From Coturnix japonica (lineage: Eukaryota; Chordata; Aves; Galliformes; Phasianidae): a DNA stretch of 64,000 nucleotides. A program made the translations under genes and the position numbers. Every line of letters starts with the position of its first letter. The first letter of the stretch is position 1. Positions 34,301-44,744 of the stretch are shown piece by piece. The DNA is taken from positions 248,001 through 312,000 of the forward strand of contig NC_029530.1 of NCBI RefSeq assembly GCF_001577835.2. The letters are read 5' to 3'. The notes beneath the pieces were generated by a model that did no database searches, was not told the DNA's origin, and worked only from the letters and a program-made list of their open reading frames with translations.

Positions 34301-37300
34301 GTAAAACTTCAAGACTGTGGTAACACCTGGGCTGCCCCTCAGGGGACTGGGATCCAGTAACACTCTGTCCAGAGCCCTGAGGCTTGGCCTTTAAGATTGA
34401 ACCTGCAGGCTTTCTTCTGCTATTAAACACACTGGACTAGCTCTTCAGGGTTCTCTGGATCGTCTCTCACCAGAGACATGGAGCTTCTGCAACCAAAGAA
34501 GAATAGCAAGGCATGTTGCATTGCAGGAGAAGGGGGACAAAAAAACAGGGAAAAAAAGTCAAAAGAACTTTCCCTACATAAACATACTTCACAGTTGTCC
34601 AGATCTCTGGACCTGCTGACTACTGTCAAATTTCTGCCAGATCTTCTAATTGAAACACAGGGCAACAGATGGTATATCCAGAAGCCTATCAGAATTACTG
34701 TGAAAATGCAGCAAATAGGAGAATTACAGAGGAACAGTATTTCTTCTTGAAAGATGCAAGGAGTCACAAAGTGTGTAAGAAAGACCATCCTGCAAGAAAA
34801 GCTGCCTTGTTGCTGATTAGCTTTCCCTGCATGCAATTAATTGAAGATGGGGGTGGAGAGCTCAAAACCTGCAATGACAAGCAGCCACACCACAGTTTAT
34901 CAAGAATTACACATGATCTCCACAAGTCACCAGCACTCCTGGCACCACGTGTGCAAAAGATCACAATGCTGGAATACACCACAGGAAAGCACAACCTGCT
35001 TACTTCAAGCTTCTTTTCCATTGGTGATGGATACAGCCTCCCAGCTTACAATGCTGTCTAATCACAGGCTGAAAGCTCTGCTATGGAGTTAAACATACAT
35101 GTATGTGGATATATATGTGGGTGTGGTACTCGCTTAGATAGGTAGCTATGGGATAACACAAATGTGGGGGGAAAAATAAACAGGGTACAGAACCCCTCCT
35201 GATTTTCTTGCATGATGGCACCATAAGATTAAATGTTATTTTTAATAAGTCTGGCCTGTATGTCTTAGGGGTGATGGGATTTTATTTACATGTTCAAATG
35301 CCAGTTTAATATTTAATACAGCACCAGCTGATTTGAGGCTTGCATTAGACAAATCCCTTGCCACACACCTGCAAACACTTCCCCCATGCATGGGCAGGAT
35401 TGAACACAGCTGCAGGAAATTACAGACAAGTGAGGAATTGTAGAACCTGGCTCATTAATCTTCAGTGCTAACAGATGTTTTCAAGGTCACCCAGCTTATA
35501 TTCTCAAAAATAGATTTAAATATATGTAATTCACATGTACAATTCAAAATTACCCTCCAGAAGAGCAAAACTGCAGCAGCAAGTTGCAGCTTCTGCTGTC
35601 ACTCACCATTCAACTTGGCTTTTTTTTTTTTAAACAGCCATATCAGCTGTCAGCAGGAGTGTCACGACCTGGATTCAAAGATGTTTTTTAAACCTCCGAT
35701 TATACAGCCTGCGTTCTAGCTATGGAAATGAGGCCAGGTGGATTCTATATTTAAAAGCCTGCCAAAGACTACAGCTAAAACAGTAGAGCTATTACCAGAG
35801 CTTTGAGGCTTAAAGGGCTTCGTGGTGCCTGTATGTCTCAGAGAAGCGCTGTCCTTATCTCCTTGTTTTACATTTCATTTGTGTTACTTACTAACAGGAT
35901 TTTAGGTATCTCAACAGCATTGTGCCTAGCTCTGTTGCCTTTCCCCTCATCAGCCTAGGGATGGTTCCCCTCCCAGTGTTTGTGTGCCATCTCCAACCTT
36001 GTTAACAAAAGACCAATTTGCTGCTAGCGCCACACCCTGACTTTCCTGCACCACCCAGCATTCATTTTCACCAGAGAAGCTGCAGGCAATTTTCAAATAC
36101 CTTGAAAGGCGCAGTAACAAGACAGAAGAGATGCTCAAGGAGAAGAAAGGCACCAGGGCTCTCATCACACTGTCCTTTGCAGAAGATGTACCTGAAGCGT
36201 GTGGTGTTTCCAGTCCCAGTACAGCTCCCTTCCTTTTTCTGGTTTCCTAATTTCTTTTCTCAGCCCTTCTGCTCTGGGACATGCTCCTACTTCAAAGTGC
36301 CTGCCCACCCAGAAGCTGAAAGCATTAGCTGGGTTTTACCTTCTAAACCTCCTATTAAAAGATTTGCTTGGCTAGCCCAGGAGAACAACACATACTATTT
36401 GATTTGCAGCACAAACCTCTGAAAATTTTACAAAGGAGCAAAGGTACAACACAGATATGAGGTATTATGGGGCGATGGTGGCGTTTGGTTTTGATTTCTT
36501 CAGTTGTGGATTTTTTGTTGATGTTGTGGAGTGTGGGGGGGGTGTGATCGACAGTTTCCCTTACAGGGGGTTTATTTCTTGTTTGTTTCACAAATGGATC
36601 AATTTAAAAAATGAATAGAAAGATTGATTTTACTGGTGTTTTGTTTTTTTTTAAGATTTTTTGACTGAAAAAGCCAAGTTTTCTGCTGAGCCTTTGCAGA
36701 ATTATACCTTTTCCAAATTCTGAAGAGAGCCTGGCTGTCCTTATGTTCAACCTGTTCAGATGCATCAAATTAAATTAGATGTAAACGTCTGTAAACATTT
36801 GTGTCCCAGTAGTTTTAGGGGTAGCAGTTTGGTCTGAAAGGATAGCGTGGGCTTTCATTCCAGTGGTACATTTCAGAAGTTTTGGAGAAAAAAAATCCAA
36901 AAAAATTCATACTATACAAGTAAAACTGTAAGTGGTTTTCTGTTACCTTAACAGAACAGGCAATGCAGTGGATAATTCTAGAGGAAGAGCCACATTTGGG
37001 TTATGAATTACAGCTCAGTGGCTTAAAGATGAAGAACATTAGTAAAGATGCCCAGAATCCAACTTTCTTATGACAGCCTGGGTTCTGATACAGTCTTCAT
37101 ACTGGGGCTACAAAACAAGCAGCTTTACAAGACTGTCTTTCTTTGCAATAGCCTCAGTAGGCTGTCCACAAAGGAGCTAAAGAAAGTCGTTTACCTCCTT
37201 GCCAGCTTGGCTGCATCTGCTGCTGCGCTTCCGTTGACCAGAAGGGACACGTTAGATACAGCTCCAGCCAGGAAACACTCCACGATGCCTTGGTTTCTCC

Positions 37301-37352
37301 GAGGGCAGTAGCCAAAGTCATCTCCAGTTACTATTAGCTTTGTCTGAAACAT
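31045..37352 (-). CDS. YDJC: YDJC, YdjC-family carbohydrate deacetylase
   Basis: Five minus-strand coding exons (37352-37195, 33323-33164, 32744-32645, 32007-31830, 31369-31045) join in frame to 306 residues; the human protein is about 323. The order of motifs is that of the YdjC/ChbG metal-dependent deacetylases: [10 protein letters not shown] at 11-20 with the paired acidic residues, GLHANVSEG with His61, [11 protein letters not shown] with His132 and His134/136, and [20 protein letters not shown] near the C-terminus. Bacterial ChbG removes acetyl groups from chitooligosaccharides; the substrate of the vertebrate enzyme is not settled to my knowledge. No signal peptide is seen, so it is probably cytosolic. 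The start is [16 protein letters not shown], which aligns with the human MSRPRVRLVVTADDFGYC. Human YDJC is compact, whereas intron 1 here is 3.9 kb. Confidence 0.95.
31370..31829 (-). other. YDJC: YDJC intron 4
   Basis: 460 bp with normal borders; nothing else recognised. Confidence 0.85.
31830..32007 (-). CDS. YDJC: YDJC coding exon 4
   Basis: 178 bp. Encodes [20 protein letters not shown] through [13 protein letters not shown]. Acceptor ttacag|AGG, donor TAAG|GTAAGA. Confidence 0.95.
32008..32644 (-). other. YDJC: YDJC intron 3
   Basis: 637 bp with normal splice borders. A short TA-rich run lies near 32,110. Nothing else recognised. Confidence 0.85.
32645..32744 (-). CDS. YDJC: YDJC coding exon 3
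   Basis: 100 bp. Encodes [20 protein letters not shown] then [13 protein letters not shown], the histidine-rich metal site. Acceptor gtgcag|GTG, donor CCAG|GTAAGC. Confidence 0.95.
32745..33163 (-). other. YDJC: YDJC intron 2
   Basis: 419 bp, normal borders. Contains the short dispersed repeat near 33.1 kb. Confidence 0.85.
33090..33130 (+). repeat. Unnamed dispersed repeat, fragment B
   Basis: About 35 bp, 'caggtgctcaatcattgctt' and 'caggccataactcag', match 25.89-25.93 kb at roughly 30 of 35 positions. It lies in YDJC intron 2 just after exon 2. Confidence 0.5.
33164..33323 (-). CDS. YDJC: YDJC coding exon 2
   Basis: 160 bp. Encodes [17 protein letters not shown] through [18 protein letters not shown] to MSE, including the metal-ligand His61. 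Acceptor attacag|ATA, donor GAG|GTAGGA. Confidence 0.95.
33324..37194 (-). other. YDJC: YDJC intron 1
   Basis: 3.87 kb. No other gene recognised; a 137-codon minus frame (34423-34836) has no domain. T/A tracts lie near 35,620 and 36,645. Confidence 0.8.
37195..37352 (-). CDS. YDJC: YDJC coding exon 1
   Basis: 158 bp, residues 1-52 plus two bases. Holds the DDFG metal/catalytic motif and the [16 protein letters not shown] helix. Donor is AG|GTAAAC. A strong pyrimidine tract just upstream on the coding strand suggests a spliced 5' UTR leader. Confidence 0.93.
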
Positions 37353-37420
37353 CCTTAAAGGTCATAGCTAGTTTAAAAAAAAAAATAAATAAATAAAAAA
37401 AAAAAAATCAGCAATTTGCA
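37353..37420. repeat. A-rich tract upstream of YDJC start
   Basis: From about 37,372 to 37,408 the plus strand is a run of A with AAAT units, so the YDJC strand has a long pyrimidine tract. Followed by 'aaactag' 18 bp before the ATG, it could be a splice acceptor for a noncoding first exon. Confidence 0.6.
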
Positions 37421-37489
37421 AATTGAAAGCAAGGAGAACAAAGCTCACCGAGGTCAAGCCCAATGGTGACCCAGCTCTTCACGAGCTCC

Positions 37490-37700
37490 TGCTTCACTTC
37501 AGCCTGCTGTCCGAGTTTGCACAGCACCGGGACCGGTGGCTCCGCTCACCCTCAGTCCCACCGCTCCACCATCCCGCGGCACCTCGGGCACCGCAGCCTC
37601 CCACCGGCGGCCCCTGGCGGTCGCCGCCCGCAGCAACGGCCCCGCGGGCAGGAGGTACCGGGCAACCCGCTCTCAGCCGGGTTTCAATTACATTAAAAAC
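37490..37700 (-). promoter_or_regulatory. YDJC: Small CpG island, likely YDJC promoter/5' UTR exon
   Basis: A GC- and CpG-rich patch lies 140-350 bp upstream of the YDJC start codon, the only such patch on that side. It probably carries the transcription start and a noncoding first exon. Start site and donor cannot be fixed by eye. Confidence 0.5.
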
Positions 37701-37709
37701 TGCCCTTCA

Positions 37710-39240
37710 GGGAGGGCCAGGTTATATTTAGAGCTGCACCTGAGTGGAAACTGGAGGCACTTTCAGTCCTTGAAAATCAAGTATGTGAAATGATTGCAGG
37801 GCTAAGTGTCTGCAAACAGAAGGCGCTGCTGTTACAGGCTGGATGCTTCGCTTCTGCAGCGCTGCTGAATTATTGTGTGTGTGTAAAGCAGCAGCACGAT
37901 GAGATTCCAATCAAATATGCTGATATTTCCATTCCCAACACGCACCATTAGATTATCTCAGTGGCAGGTTTACCTGCAGCTTACAGTATTCCACTGGAAA
38001 CAATGGTGGCCCTGTAGCCATGAGGTGGCTGTTAATTGCCATTGCTATTTGGCACTGATGGGGTTCTCTGCTGGACACTTCTAACCCAATGACGTTTCTA
38101 AAGTACAACCGAAAGCATTGCAGGGAGCACCGTGTACGTGGCACTAACTGCACTGAGGCTGAGCGACCTCCCAGGAGGACAGACAGGTGCCAGCTAAAGC
38201 CGCATACCATTGATTTTCCACGGCTAAAATGGCAACTTGGACATCTGTCTGTGCCGTGTGTGTAACAACGACTGCAAATGTGAGCTCCTGTCTTAGCAAG
38301 GTTTCTTAGAATGACAGAGATGTAGCATTTGGCAATCAAGGTAAGATGTTTTATTTAGTGTGTGTGAAGAAACACACTGCTGCAACTAGGAAGCTTTAAT
38401 CCTCAGATAAACACAGCGGGCTTGTGTGTGTGCACACAAACGTGAATGTGTGACTGTGTTTGGGACACAGGCTTCTTCTAAGGCCGGACATTAAGATACA
38501 TGAAACAGGCCAGCATGAAAAAAACCCGACCATTCAGTGAGTGGGGTCACCTCAGGACTGGTGGAAGAGATAAAGATTGCTGCTCATCTGAGCATCAAAT
38601 GATGTTTCCACCAGCCAGCAGCACTAATGTGTTTTCTAAATCATCCCGTGATGATATAATTGTGATATTGAAGTTCTGTGCTGTTGCCAATGCAGAATAC
38701 AATGCCTTATCCCAAGGCAGGTCTCTCCTACATGCTATGGCACTGCTAAGGGAAGCTTTTCCCCTGTTAAATGACACTGATCTGGGGAGCGTTACACCAG
38801 ACTGTTCTGAGATACGGGTCAATTCAGTGATGAGTTTCAGAGGCAAAAGCCAATGGACTTTGTAGGAGTTCCTGTGTCCGTTGTCCATAGCTGTTCCCTA
38901 TTGAAAAAGGCGGCTGTACTGTTATTATTTGCAGGGGAGGAAATCCTTCACTCTGCAGTACAATGCAATGAAGTACAATGCTTTAATCCAGTTTCCTTTT
39001 GTACATAACAGGTTATAATAATCTCTTTACCTCGTAGTAAGTTTACAAAAGGGACTGAATGGCAGCAGATGAACTTTCAGGTGCAAAAGCACAGCCACAA
39101 CCACCACAGCCAGACGAACAGCACTCAGCGTTAGCGGCCTGTGCCGTACTGCTGCCCCAGCACCAGCAGCTCTCACATACAGCTGTGCTACCACACAAGT
39201 TGTCTGTGTTTCCTTGCAAGGCCTGTAACCCGGTAATATT
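37710..39240. other. Intergenic between YDJC and SDF2L1
   Basis: Human CCDC116 occupies this position, but I find no frame resembling it. Overlapping 121-codon (+, 38500-38865) and 97-codon (-, 38595-38888) frames have no domain. No repeat recognised. Confidence 0.5.
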
Positions 39241-39561
39241 TCCCTTACAGTCCCGACTACGCGCTAGATGAGAACGCTGCTGTAACCAACCTGTGCTGTG
39301 ACACCCCGCTGTCAGGAAGGGGCAGCTCGATGGATCGCAACGCTCCGCGCTGCCCACAGCCGCACTGAGGGCTGGGAGCTGGGGGGACACACACGGCCCG
39401 CAAAGGCCGCCCCGCAGCACGGCACGGTACGGCACGGCGCCGTGAGGTAACTGCGCGCCATCGCGTCCCGCCCTGAGAGGCGCCACGCCGCTCGCTCTGA
39501 TTGGTCGCTCCTTTCCTCGGGCCCAATGAGCTCCTCCTGCCAAGCAGCGAATTCCGTCGGC

Positions 39562-39572
39562 CGTGGTCCAAT
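39562..39572 (-). promoter_or_regulatory. SDF2L1: ERSE-II site (CGTGG-N-CCAAT)
   Basis: CGTGGTCCAAT is the exact reverse complement of ATTGG-N-CCACG, the ER stress response element II used by NF-Y with ATF6 or XBP1. It lies about 145 bp before the SDF2L1 start codon. Mammalian SDF2L1 is known to be induced by ER stress, so function is likely. Confidence 0.75.
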
Positions 39573-39713
39573 GCGAGAAGGAGACCGTGAGGAGGGAGGG
39601 CTGCAATTGGTTGACTGCGGTGCTGGCGGGGCGCGATTGGCTGAGCTCGCTGAGGGGCTGCGGAAGCGCGCTGCGCTGCGCTGTGTGGCGGCGGTGCCGG
39701 CCGTGGCGGCGCG

Positions 39714-39876
39714 ATGTGGGGCGGCCGCCGCCTGCTGCCGCTGCTCACTGTGTGTGCGCTGTGTGCGCTGTGTGCCGGCACGGAGCCGGGCGCTGTGACC
39801 TGCGGGTCGGTGCTGAAGCTGCTCAACACCCGGCACAGCGTTCGGCTGCATTCCCACGAGGTCAAGTACGGCTCCG
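39714..39876 (+). CDS. SDF2L1: SDF2L1 coding exon 1
   Basis: 163 bp: signal peptide and the first MIR strand (TCGSVLKLLNTRHSVRLHS). The ATG follows 'ggcggcgcg' in the CpG island. Donor TCCG|GTGAGC. Confidence 0.95.
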
Positions 39877-41870
39877 GTGAGCACGAGCGGGCCGGGAGCT
39901 GCCAAGGGGCGGGAGGAGCCCTGAGGAGGAGAGGAAATGGCGGGAGAGGGGCAGCGGGAAACGGGCGGGAAATGGGCGGGAAATGGAGGCTGCGGGGGGT
40001 CGGGGAATGAGCCGCACGTTGCTCCGGGCTGTTACCGGGACAGCGATGGGGCTGAGGGGTGGGATGGGGTGGGGTGAGATGGGATGGGAGACATGGCGGG
40101 GGGGCGGCAGGGCCGTACGGCTGGATCCGCATCTCCTGCCTCTGTGGTGCTTTGCGCTCCCTGAGGTGAGCCCTGTGCTGAGACAGCGGCCTCGGTTACG
40201 TTCTTCAGTGTGGAGGGTACGGTACCTGCATTCCCATTGGAGTCAATAAAAGGACTGAGAATGAAGTGTGTTCGTAGTGTTGTCACGCCTTCGAGTTTAA
40301 AGCAGCTTCCTTCCGTTCTTCCAGGACTTTCTGAGCTCCAGAAGCGGGTTAGGTCTCCTGCCATTTAATTCTGTTCCAACAGGAAGTGGGCAGCAGTCAG
40401 TGACAGGAGTTGAAGCTTCAGATGATGCCAACAGTTACTGGCGGATTCGTGGGAAGACGGATGGCAGCTGCCAGCGTGGAACCCCAGTGAGATGCGGGCA
40501 GGCAATACGGCTTACTCATGTAAACACAGGAAAAAACTTACACACTCATCACTTCCCATCACCGCTCTCCAATAACCAGGTAAGTGGCTCTAAATCATAA
40601 GTTTTTGTACAAATAGTGCGTGATTGAAATTGACAATACCTCTTTCCAGATTTCTTGGTTTTGAAGAATCAGTCTTAGATACCAGATGCCAGAAATAAGG
40701 CATCTCTGGATATGCAGAGTGGTTTCCTAGAGACTGATTGGTCTGTGACTTATTATCTTGTTGAAATGAGGCGTGGTTCTGAGTATAAACTTTTATTTCA
40801 TATTCCTAACAAACAAGTTTGATTTTCAATCGGTGTGTTGTCACTGACACTGCACGGACTGCACAAGCTTGAATTAACATGACCCTATATTATTAGCTTG
40901 ATAGGTACAAACTATTGCAGTTCTGTTTTCAAGTGGTTAATCACTTCTAGCCATCTGATTTTTAAGTCTGTGCTGAGTCTTAAACAGTTGGAGCTGAGCC
41001 TACCGGGTTTATGAAAATACTTGGAGTTATGTGGGGGCACATAATAAAATCTGATCTCTAACTTTTGTTTTAGCAGGAATTTATTTGCCTTTGTGGTTGG
41101 CCGTCTTTATTTTTTAAAGGGCCATTCAGTCATCTGTTCAGCAGTGCAAACCGAAATAGTTGTTAACTTGTAATCTTAATATAATAAAATAAAAGGAATA
41201 CAATTAATGAGTTAAAATGTTGGGACCTTGTGATTAAAAGCTGCAGTGATAACTGTGAAGCATTGTGCTACAAAATTAGATACTTAGTTACAAATTGATG
41301 TCACCATTAGTGAAATTGTTTTACAGAAGGATTGCTCTGATCTCTGTGCTCAAGTTGTCTTTAATTCCTAATGTCTGTTGTGGTTTGTTGGCACTGTGCT
41401 CAGGTTATGTGGTGGAGTTTGTAGTCGCAGAGTTACTGCTTCTGGATTGAATTGCTGCTGACAGCAGGGCCGTGTTTCTTTCCTCTGCATCCTTGCCTTT
41501 AAATTCTGCTGGCTTTGTGGCTGTTGTTTTTGTGTGTGCATTGGTTGTGTTTGCTTATATTTTCACTTCAGGAGATTTGTGTTTCTAACAGGAAGTAAGT
41601 GCCTTTGGTGATGATGGTGAAGGAGATGACCTCGATATATGGATTGTGCAATGCAGTGGGACACACTGGGAGCGGGAGGATGCAGTGCGCTTCAAGCACG
41701 TAGGAACTGAGGTGTTCCTTTCAATCACTGGGGAGCAATATGGCCATCCCATTAGAGGCCAACGGGAAGTTCATGGCATGCCCACCGCTAATCACCACAA
41801 CTATTGGAAAGCAATGGAAGGAGTCTTCATCAAACCCAGTATGGACCTTGCAAAACATGATGAGCTCTGA
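39714..41870 (+). CDS. SDF2L1: SDF2L1, ER chaperone cofactor with MIR domains
   Basis: Three exons (39714-39876, 40383-40579, 41592-41870) join in frame to 212 residues; human SDF2L1 has 221. Residues 1-22 (WGGRRLLPLLTVCALCALCA) form a signal peptide. The rest is the three-MIR beta-trefoil seen in SDF2 and in protein O-mannosyltransferases, with landmarks VTCGSVLKLLNTRHSVRLHS, ASDDANSYWRIRG, THHFPSPLSNNQEVSAFG and GEQYGHPIRGQREVHGMP. It ends in KHDEL, an ER-retention signal. The family works in the ER lumen with ERdj3 (DNAJB11) and BiP in folding and quality control. HDEL rather than SDF2-type ends and the ERSE-II promoter argue for SDF2L1, not its paralogue SDF2. No damage seen. Confidence 0.97.
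39877..40382 (+). other. SDF2L1: SDF2L1 intron 1
   Basis: 506 bp; its first 250 bp continue the CpG island. Acceptor ccaacag|GAAG. Confidence 0.88.
40383..40579 (+). CDS. SDF2L1: SDF2L1 coding exon 2
   Basis: 197 bp encoding GQQSVTGVEASDDANSYWRI through LTHVNTGKNLHTHHF to LSNNQ. Donor CAG|GTAAGT. Confidence 0.97.
40580..41591 (+). other. SDF2L1: SDF2L1 intron 2
   Basis: 1.01 kb, AT-rich. Nothing else recognised. Confidence 0.88.
41592..41870 (+). CDS. SDF2L1: SDF2L1 coding exon 3 and stop
   Basis: 279 bp encoding EVSAFGDDGEGDDLDIWIVQ through the third MIR repeat to AKHDEL and TGA. Acceptor ctaacag|GAA. Confidence 0.97.
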   Translation, partial: EVSAFGDDGEGDDLDIWIVQCSGTHWEREDAVRFKHVGTEVFLSITGEQYGHPIRGQREVHGMPTANHHNYWKAMEGVFIKPSMDLAKHDEL

Positions 41871-42660
41871 ATTGCCAGAGGATCCAATAAGGTTCATCCT
41901 ACTCCCATGGTCAGAGATGCTAATACTCGGTCTCTTAAAAAGTCCCACCTTGCCTAAGTGATAGACTTTCTGTGTTACTGAAGGGCATTAGTTCATTCTA
42001 GGAATGCTGCACTTCTGTGGGAATGACATCTGCCAGGCTAAGACATTTTACGTTTATTTAAAACATCCTATCTAAATCTTCAATCTTATTTGGTGAAACT
42101 AGATCATACGTGTTAGTTCTCTCTGTCATTTGTTTTGTCGTTACTTCTCCAATTCAAAAGAAATTGAAAAAACAAAGTAGTACATCTCTGTAGTCCCAGG
42201 TACCGCAAAACTTTGTATTTTGTAATTTTTTTTCAGTTATAATTAAATATTTGGAAACTTATTTCTAGCTAGTGAGAGAATGCTATTAATGAAGAGCTGG
42301 AGTAAGTCTAGAAAGGGAAAATAGTTCTTGCTGTCTCTTAAGTGAGTCAAATTCTGCTACTTCCAGAAAAATATTTCAGTCCATCTGAAAATTGCTTCCA
42401 ATGTGTTTCATGAGTTTTGTTGTGTATTTATGGAAAAGTTGAAAATGCTGTGTATGTTGAAGAGGACAAGTTTTTATTTCTTACCTTTCTCTGAAGAAAT
42501 TTGTGGGTTTTTTTCTGCTGATTGATTGTGATACTGCTAATTCTCAGACGGTAAGACTTGTGCTCTAGGAACTGGTGCAGAAGGCTCCTACTTGTTTAAT
42601 TAATGTTAGAATTTTATAAAATTCCATGTGATGTGAATAAATTTGCTTTATGTTGTTCTT
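41871..42660 (+). other. SDF2L1: SDF2L1 3' UTR
   Basis: About 0.8 kb of AT-rich sequence from the stop to the AATAAA at 42,636. Confidence 0.65.
42636..42641 (+). terminator. SDF2L1: Polyadenylation signal of SDF2L1
   Basis: AATAAA in 'gtgaataaatttgc', with a T/GT-rich stretch just downstream ('ttatgttgttcttgca'). Confidence 0.65.
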
Positions 42661-42664
42661 GCAT

Positions 42665-44490
42665 GTCATTGCAAGCTCAGTATGAGAATCCAGGTGTATA
42701 AGCAGTGGGACTTACAGCCGTGTGGGGCTCTGCTGTGCGAATCCAGGAGAGAGTAAATCTTAGAAAATGGTTTGGTCCTGGACTTTGAACAGAGGGGTAA
42801 TCTGTAGAGCAAGGAATCTTCATTGCATGAGGCATTAATTTCTGTGTTCTGTGGAAAGAATGGAAAAAAAATCTAACTCTTGAACACTTTTATTCCAGTG
42901 TATTACAAGAAATACTGACTGAAGCACAAATTACCAGACATTTTCTAATTGCTTTAAAGAGAAAAGCTCAGTAAGTGAGTGTGAAAAGTCAGCAAATTCA
43001 GGTGTTGGTTTTTTCCATGTATAACTAGTTTACTGACTATGGTCCCAATTAGTCAGTTAATGAAGGAGGAACGTTATTTGCTGCTTTTACGTCTCCAGTT
43101 ACATGCTGTGGAGAGTGTTGATGCAGTGTAATAGGTAGTTTCATTTACATTTTATACATGTACCTATACACATGCTTCATATGCTGATCCCTCACACACT
43201 TGTGCTGCACAGAATAGCTTCAGTTTTAATTCAGGGTTTGATTCTAGTGAAGATCCTTCGTATTCTGCAGAAGAAGCAGCCTCTGTTGTTCTGTGATATT
43301 CTTCGAAGAAGGTAAGAGTGTTTTTCTGTTAATCTTACGGTATTGAAGGATAAGAGGCATTTTGGAGATGAAACGAGCTGGTATTGCTTTGTGTTACAAG
43401 CAAACCTTTCTGTAAGGTTCACTGGTATTCCCGACTAATTGTTATTGAAGTAATAAAGGATAATTACTAAAAAAATAATATTAATAAATAAAAAGTAAAA
43501 ATTGTTTAAACAAGCTGCCCTTTCCTTTAATAAAAAGAAGGGCTTTTCCTCTGAAGTTCCTTTATGAGAAACTGCAAAAAAAGCAGTAGCACTAACAAAG
43601 TGAAGAAATGAATTTGGCAATGAGTTCTCGAGTCCTCTTTAACAGAGGGCTAAAATCTTTATGCCTAAACCATATGGCCTTAGTTTGGTGTTTGCCAGCA
43701 TCCTTGTGGAATACTGGTTTGGCTGAGGGAAGGGTAGATCTGTGTGGCTCATCTTGGTCTGTGTGCCAGTTTTATTTGTTTCGGTTCCTGCTGCAGAAGT
43801 TGTGCTGACAGACTCTGGGATAAGCCTAGTTGAGGAATGTCTGAGGAAAAGTCTGTTACTGTTGTCACATAAAGCATGTGAAATGCACAATACAAAAGTT
43901 ATGAGCTGATGTAAGAAATGCAGGGGCTTGGAGCTGTGAAAAATATCTTGTGCAATTGCAAACGTGCTTTTCTTTTTATATAACTTTTAGATTTATAAGA
44001 TCTTAATTATTGTTTAATGCCATATTGTATGATTTTAAACTGAATTACTACAATTTCAAAATCTCATTCAAGTGCCTTCATTATCTCTGACTGCCTACAG
44101 TGCAGCTTTCCACTGCACTCTCCACAGCTGAGGACTGGAGACTTAATCTCCATTCATGTATTGGGTTTTTTAGTTGCTTTTTTTCCATATGACTTTAATA
44201 ATCTGACGAAAGCTGTTGAGAATGAAAGTAAGAGATGAAACTCTCCAACACGTGGATATGAAAGTCTCAAATGTTTTGCTGCTCTTTTTTCTTTTTAAGG
44301 TGGTGATCTCAATGTTATTGTATTTCCTTCCGAAGTTCTCTGTGCACTTAAATGTCAACTAAAAACTTTTTGTTTGTTTGTTTTGCTTCTGTTGATGGCA
44401 AAATAGAGTTCTGTCCAGTAATTGACAGATGCATTCTGGCTTCTTGCTAATTGTTCAATACAAGCACTGTGTGAGGTGTGCCAGCATTGC
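42665..44490. other. Intergenic after SDF2L1
   Basis: AT-rich DNA without recognisable exon, RNA gene or clear repeat. Confidence 0.5.
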
Positions 44491-44493
44491 CCG

Positions 44494-44618
44494 CACAGAA
44501 TGACCCGGGTTGGAAGGGACCTCAAGGATCATGTAGTTCCAGCCCCCTGCCCCGCAGGGCACCAAACATACACATTTACTAGATCAGGTTGCCCAGGGCC
44601 CCGTCCAACCTGGCCCTA
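44494..44618 (-). repeat. CR1 LINE 3' end fragment
   Basis: Reverse complement of the CR1 3' UTR: 'cagaatgacccgggttggaa', 'gggacctcaaggatcatgta', 'gttccagccccctgccc', 'aggttgcccagggccccgtc', 'caacctggccct'. About 125 bp survive, 5' truncated. Less diverged than the fragment at 5.4 kb. Confidence 0.88.
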
Positions 44619-44744
44619 ATAGACTAGAGAGGTTTTTGGGAAAAGCATTGGTGGGATCTTCATAGTTGTTCTCAGTGAGAATAATGCGTGAAGCTGATTA
44701 CTCCGTCCTGCTTAGGAAACAGTGCTTTTGATTACCTGAATTAA

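Larger units (their letters stand above)
39250..40130 (+). promoter_or_regulatory. SDF2L1: CpG-island promoter of SDF2L1
   Basis: The CpG-rich block covers the first exon and about 450 bp before it. Five CCAAT boxes in either orientation lie at 39500-39504, 39523-39527, 39568-39572, 39606-39610 and 39636-39640, within 140 bp and 75-215 bp before the ATG. No TATA box is present. This arrangement fits NF-Y-driven, ER-stress-responsive genes. Confidence 0.75.

Noticed and set aside
39257-40132. 291-codon minus-strand open frame
   Set aside because: Overlaps the SDF2L1 promoter and first exon in CpG-rich DNA, where stops are rare; proline/alanine/serine-rich without motifs.
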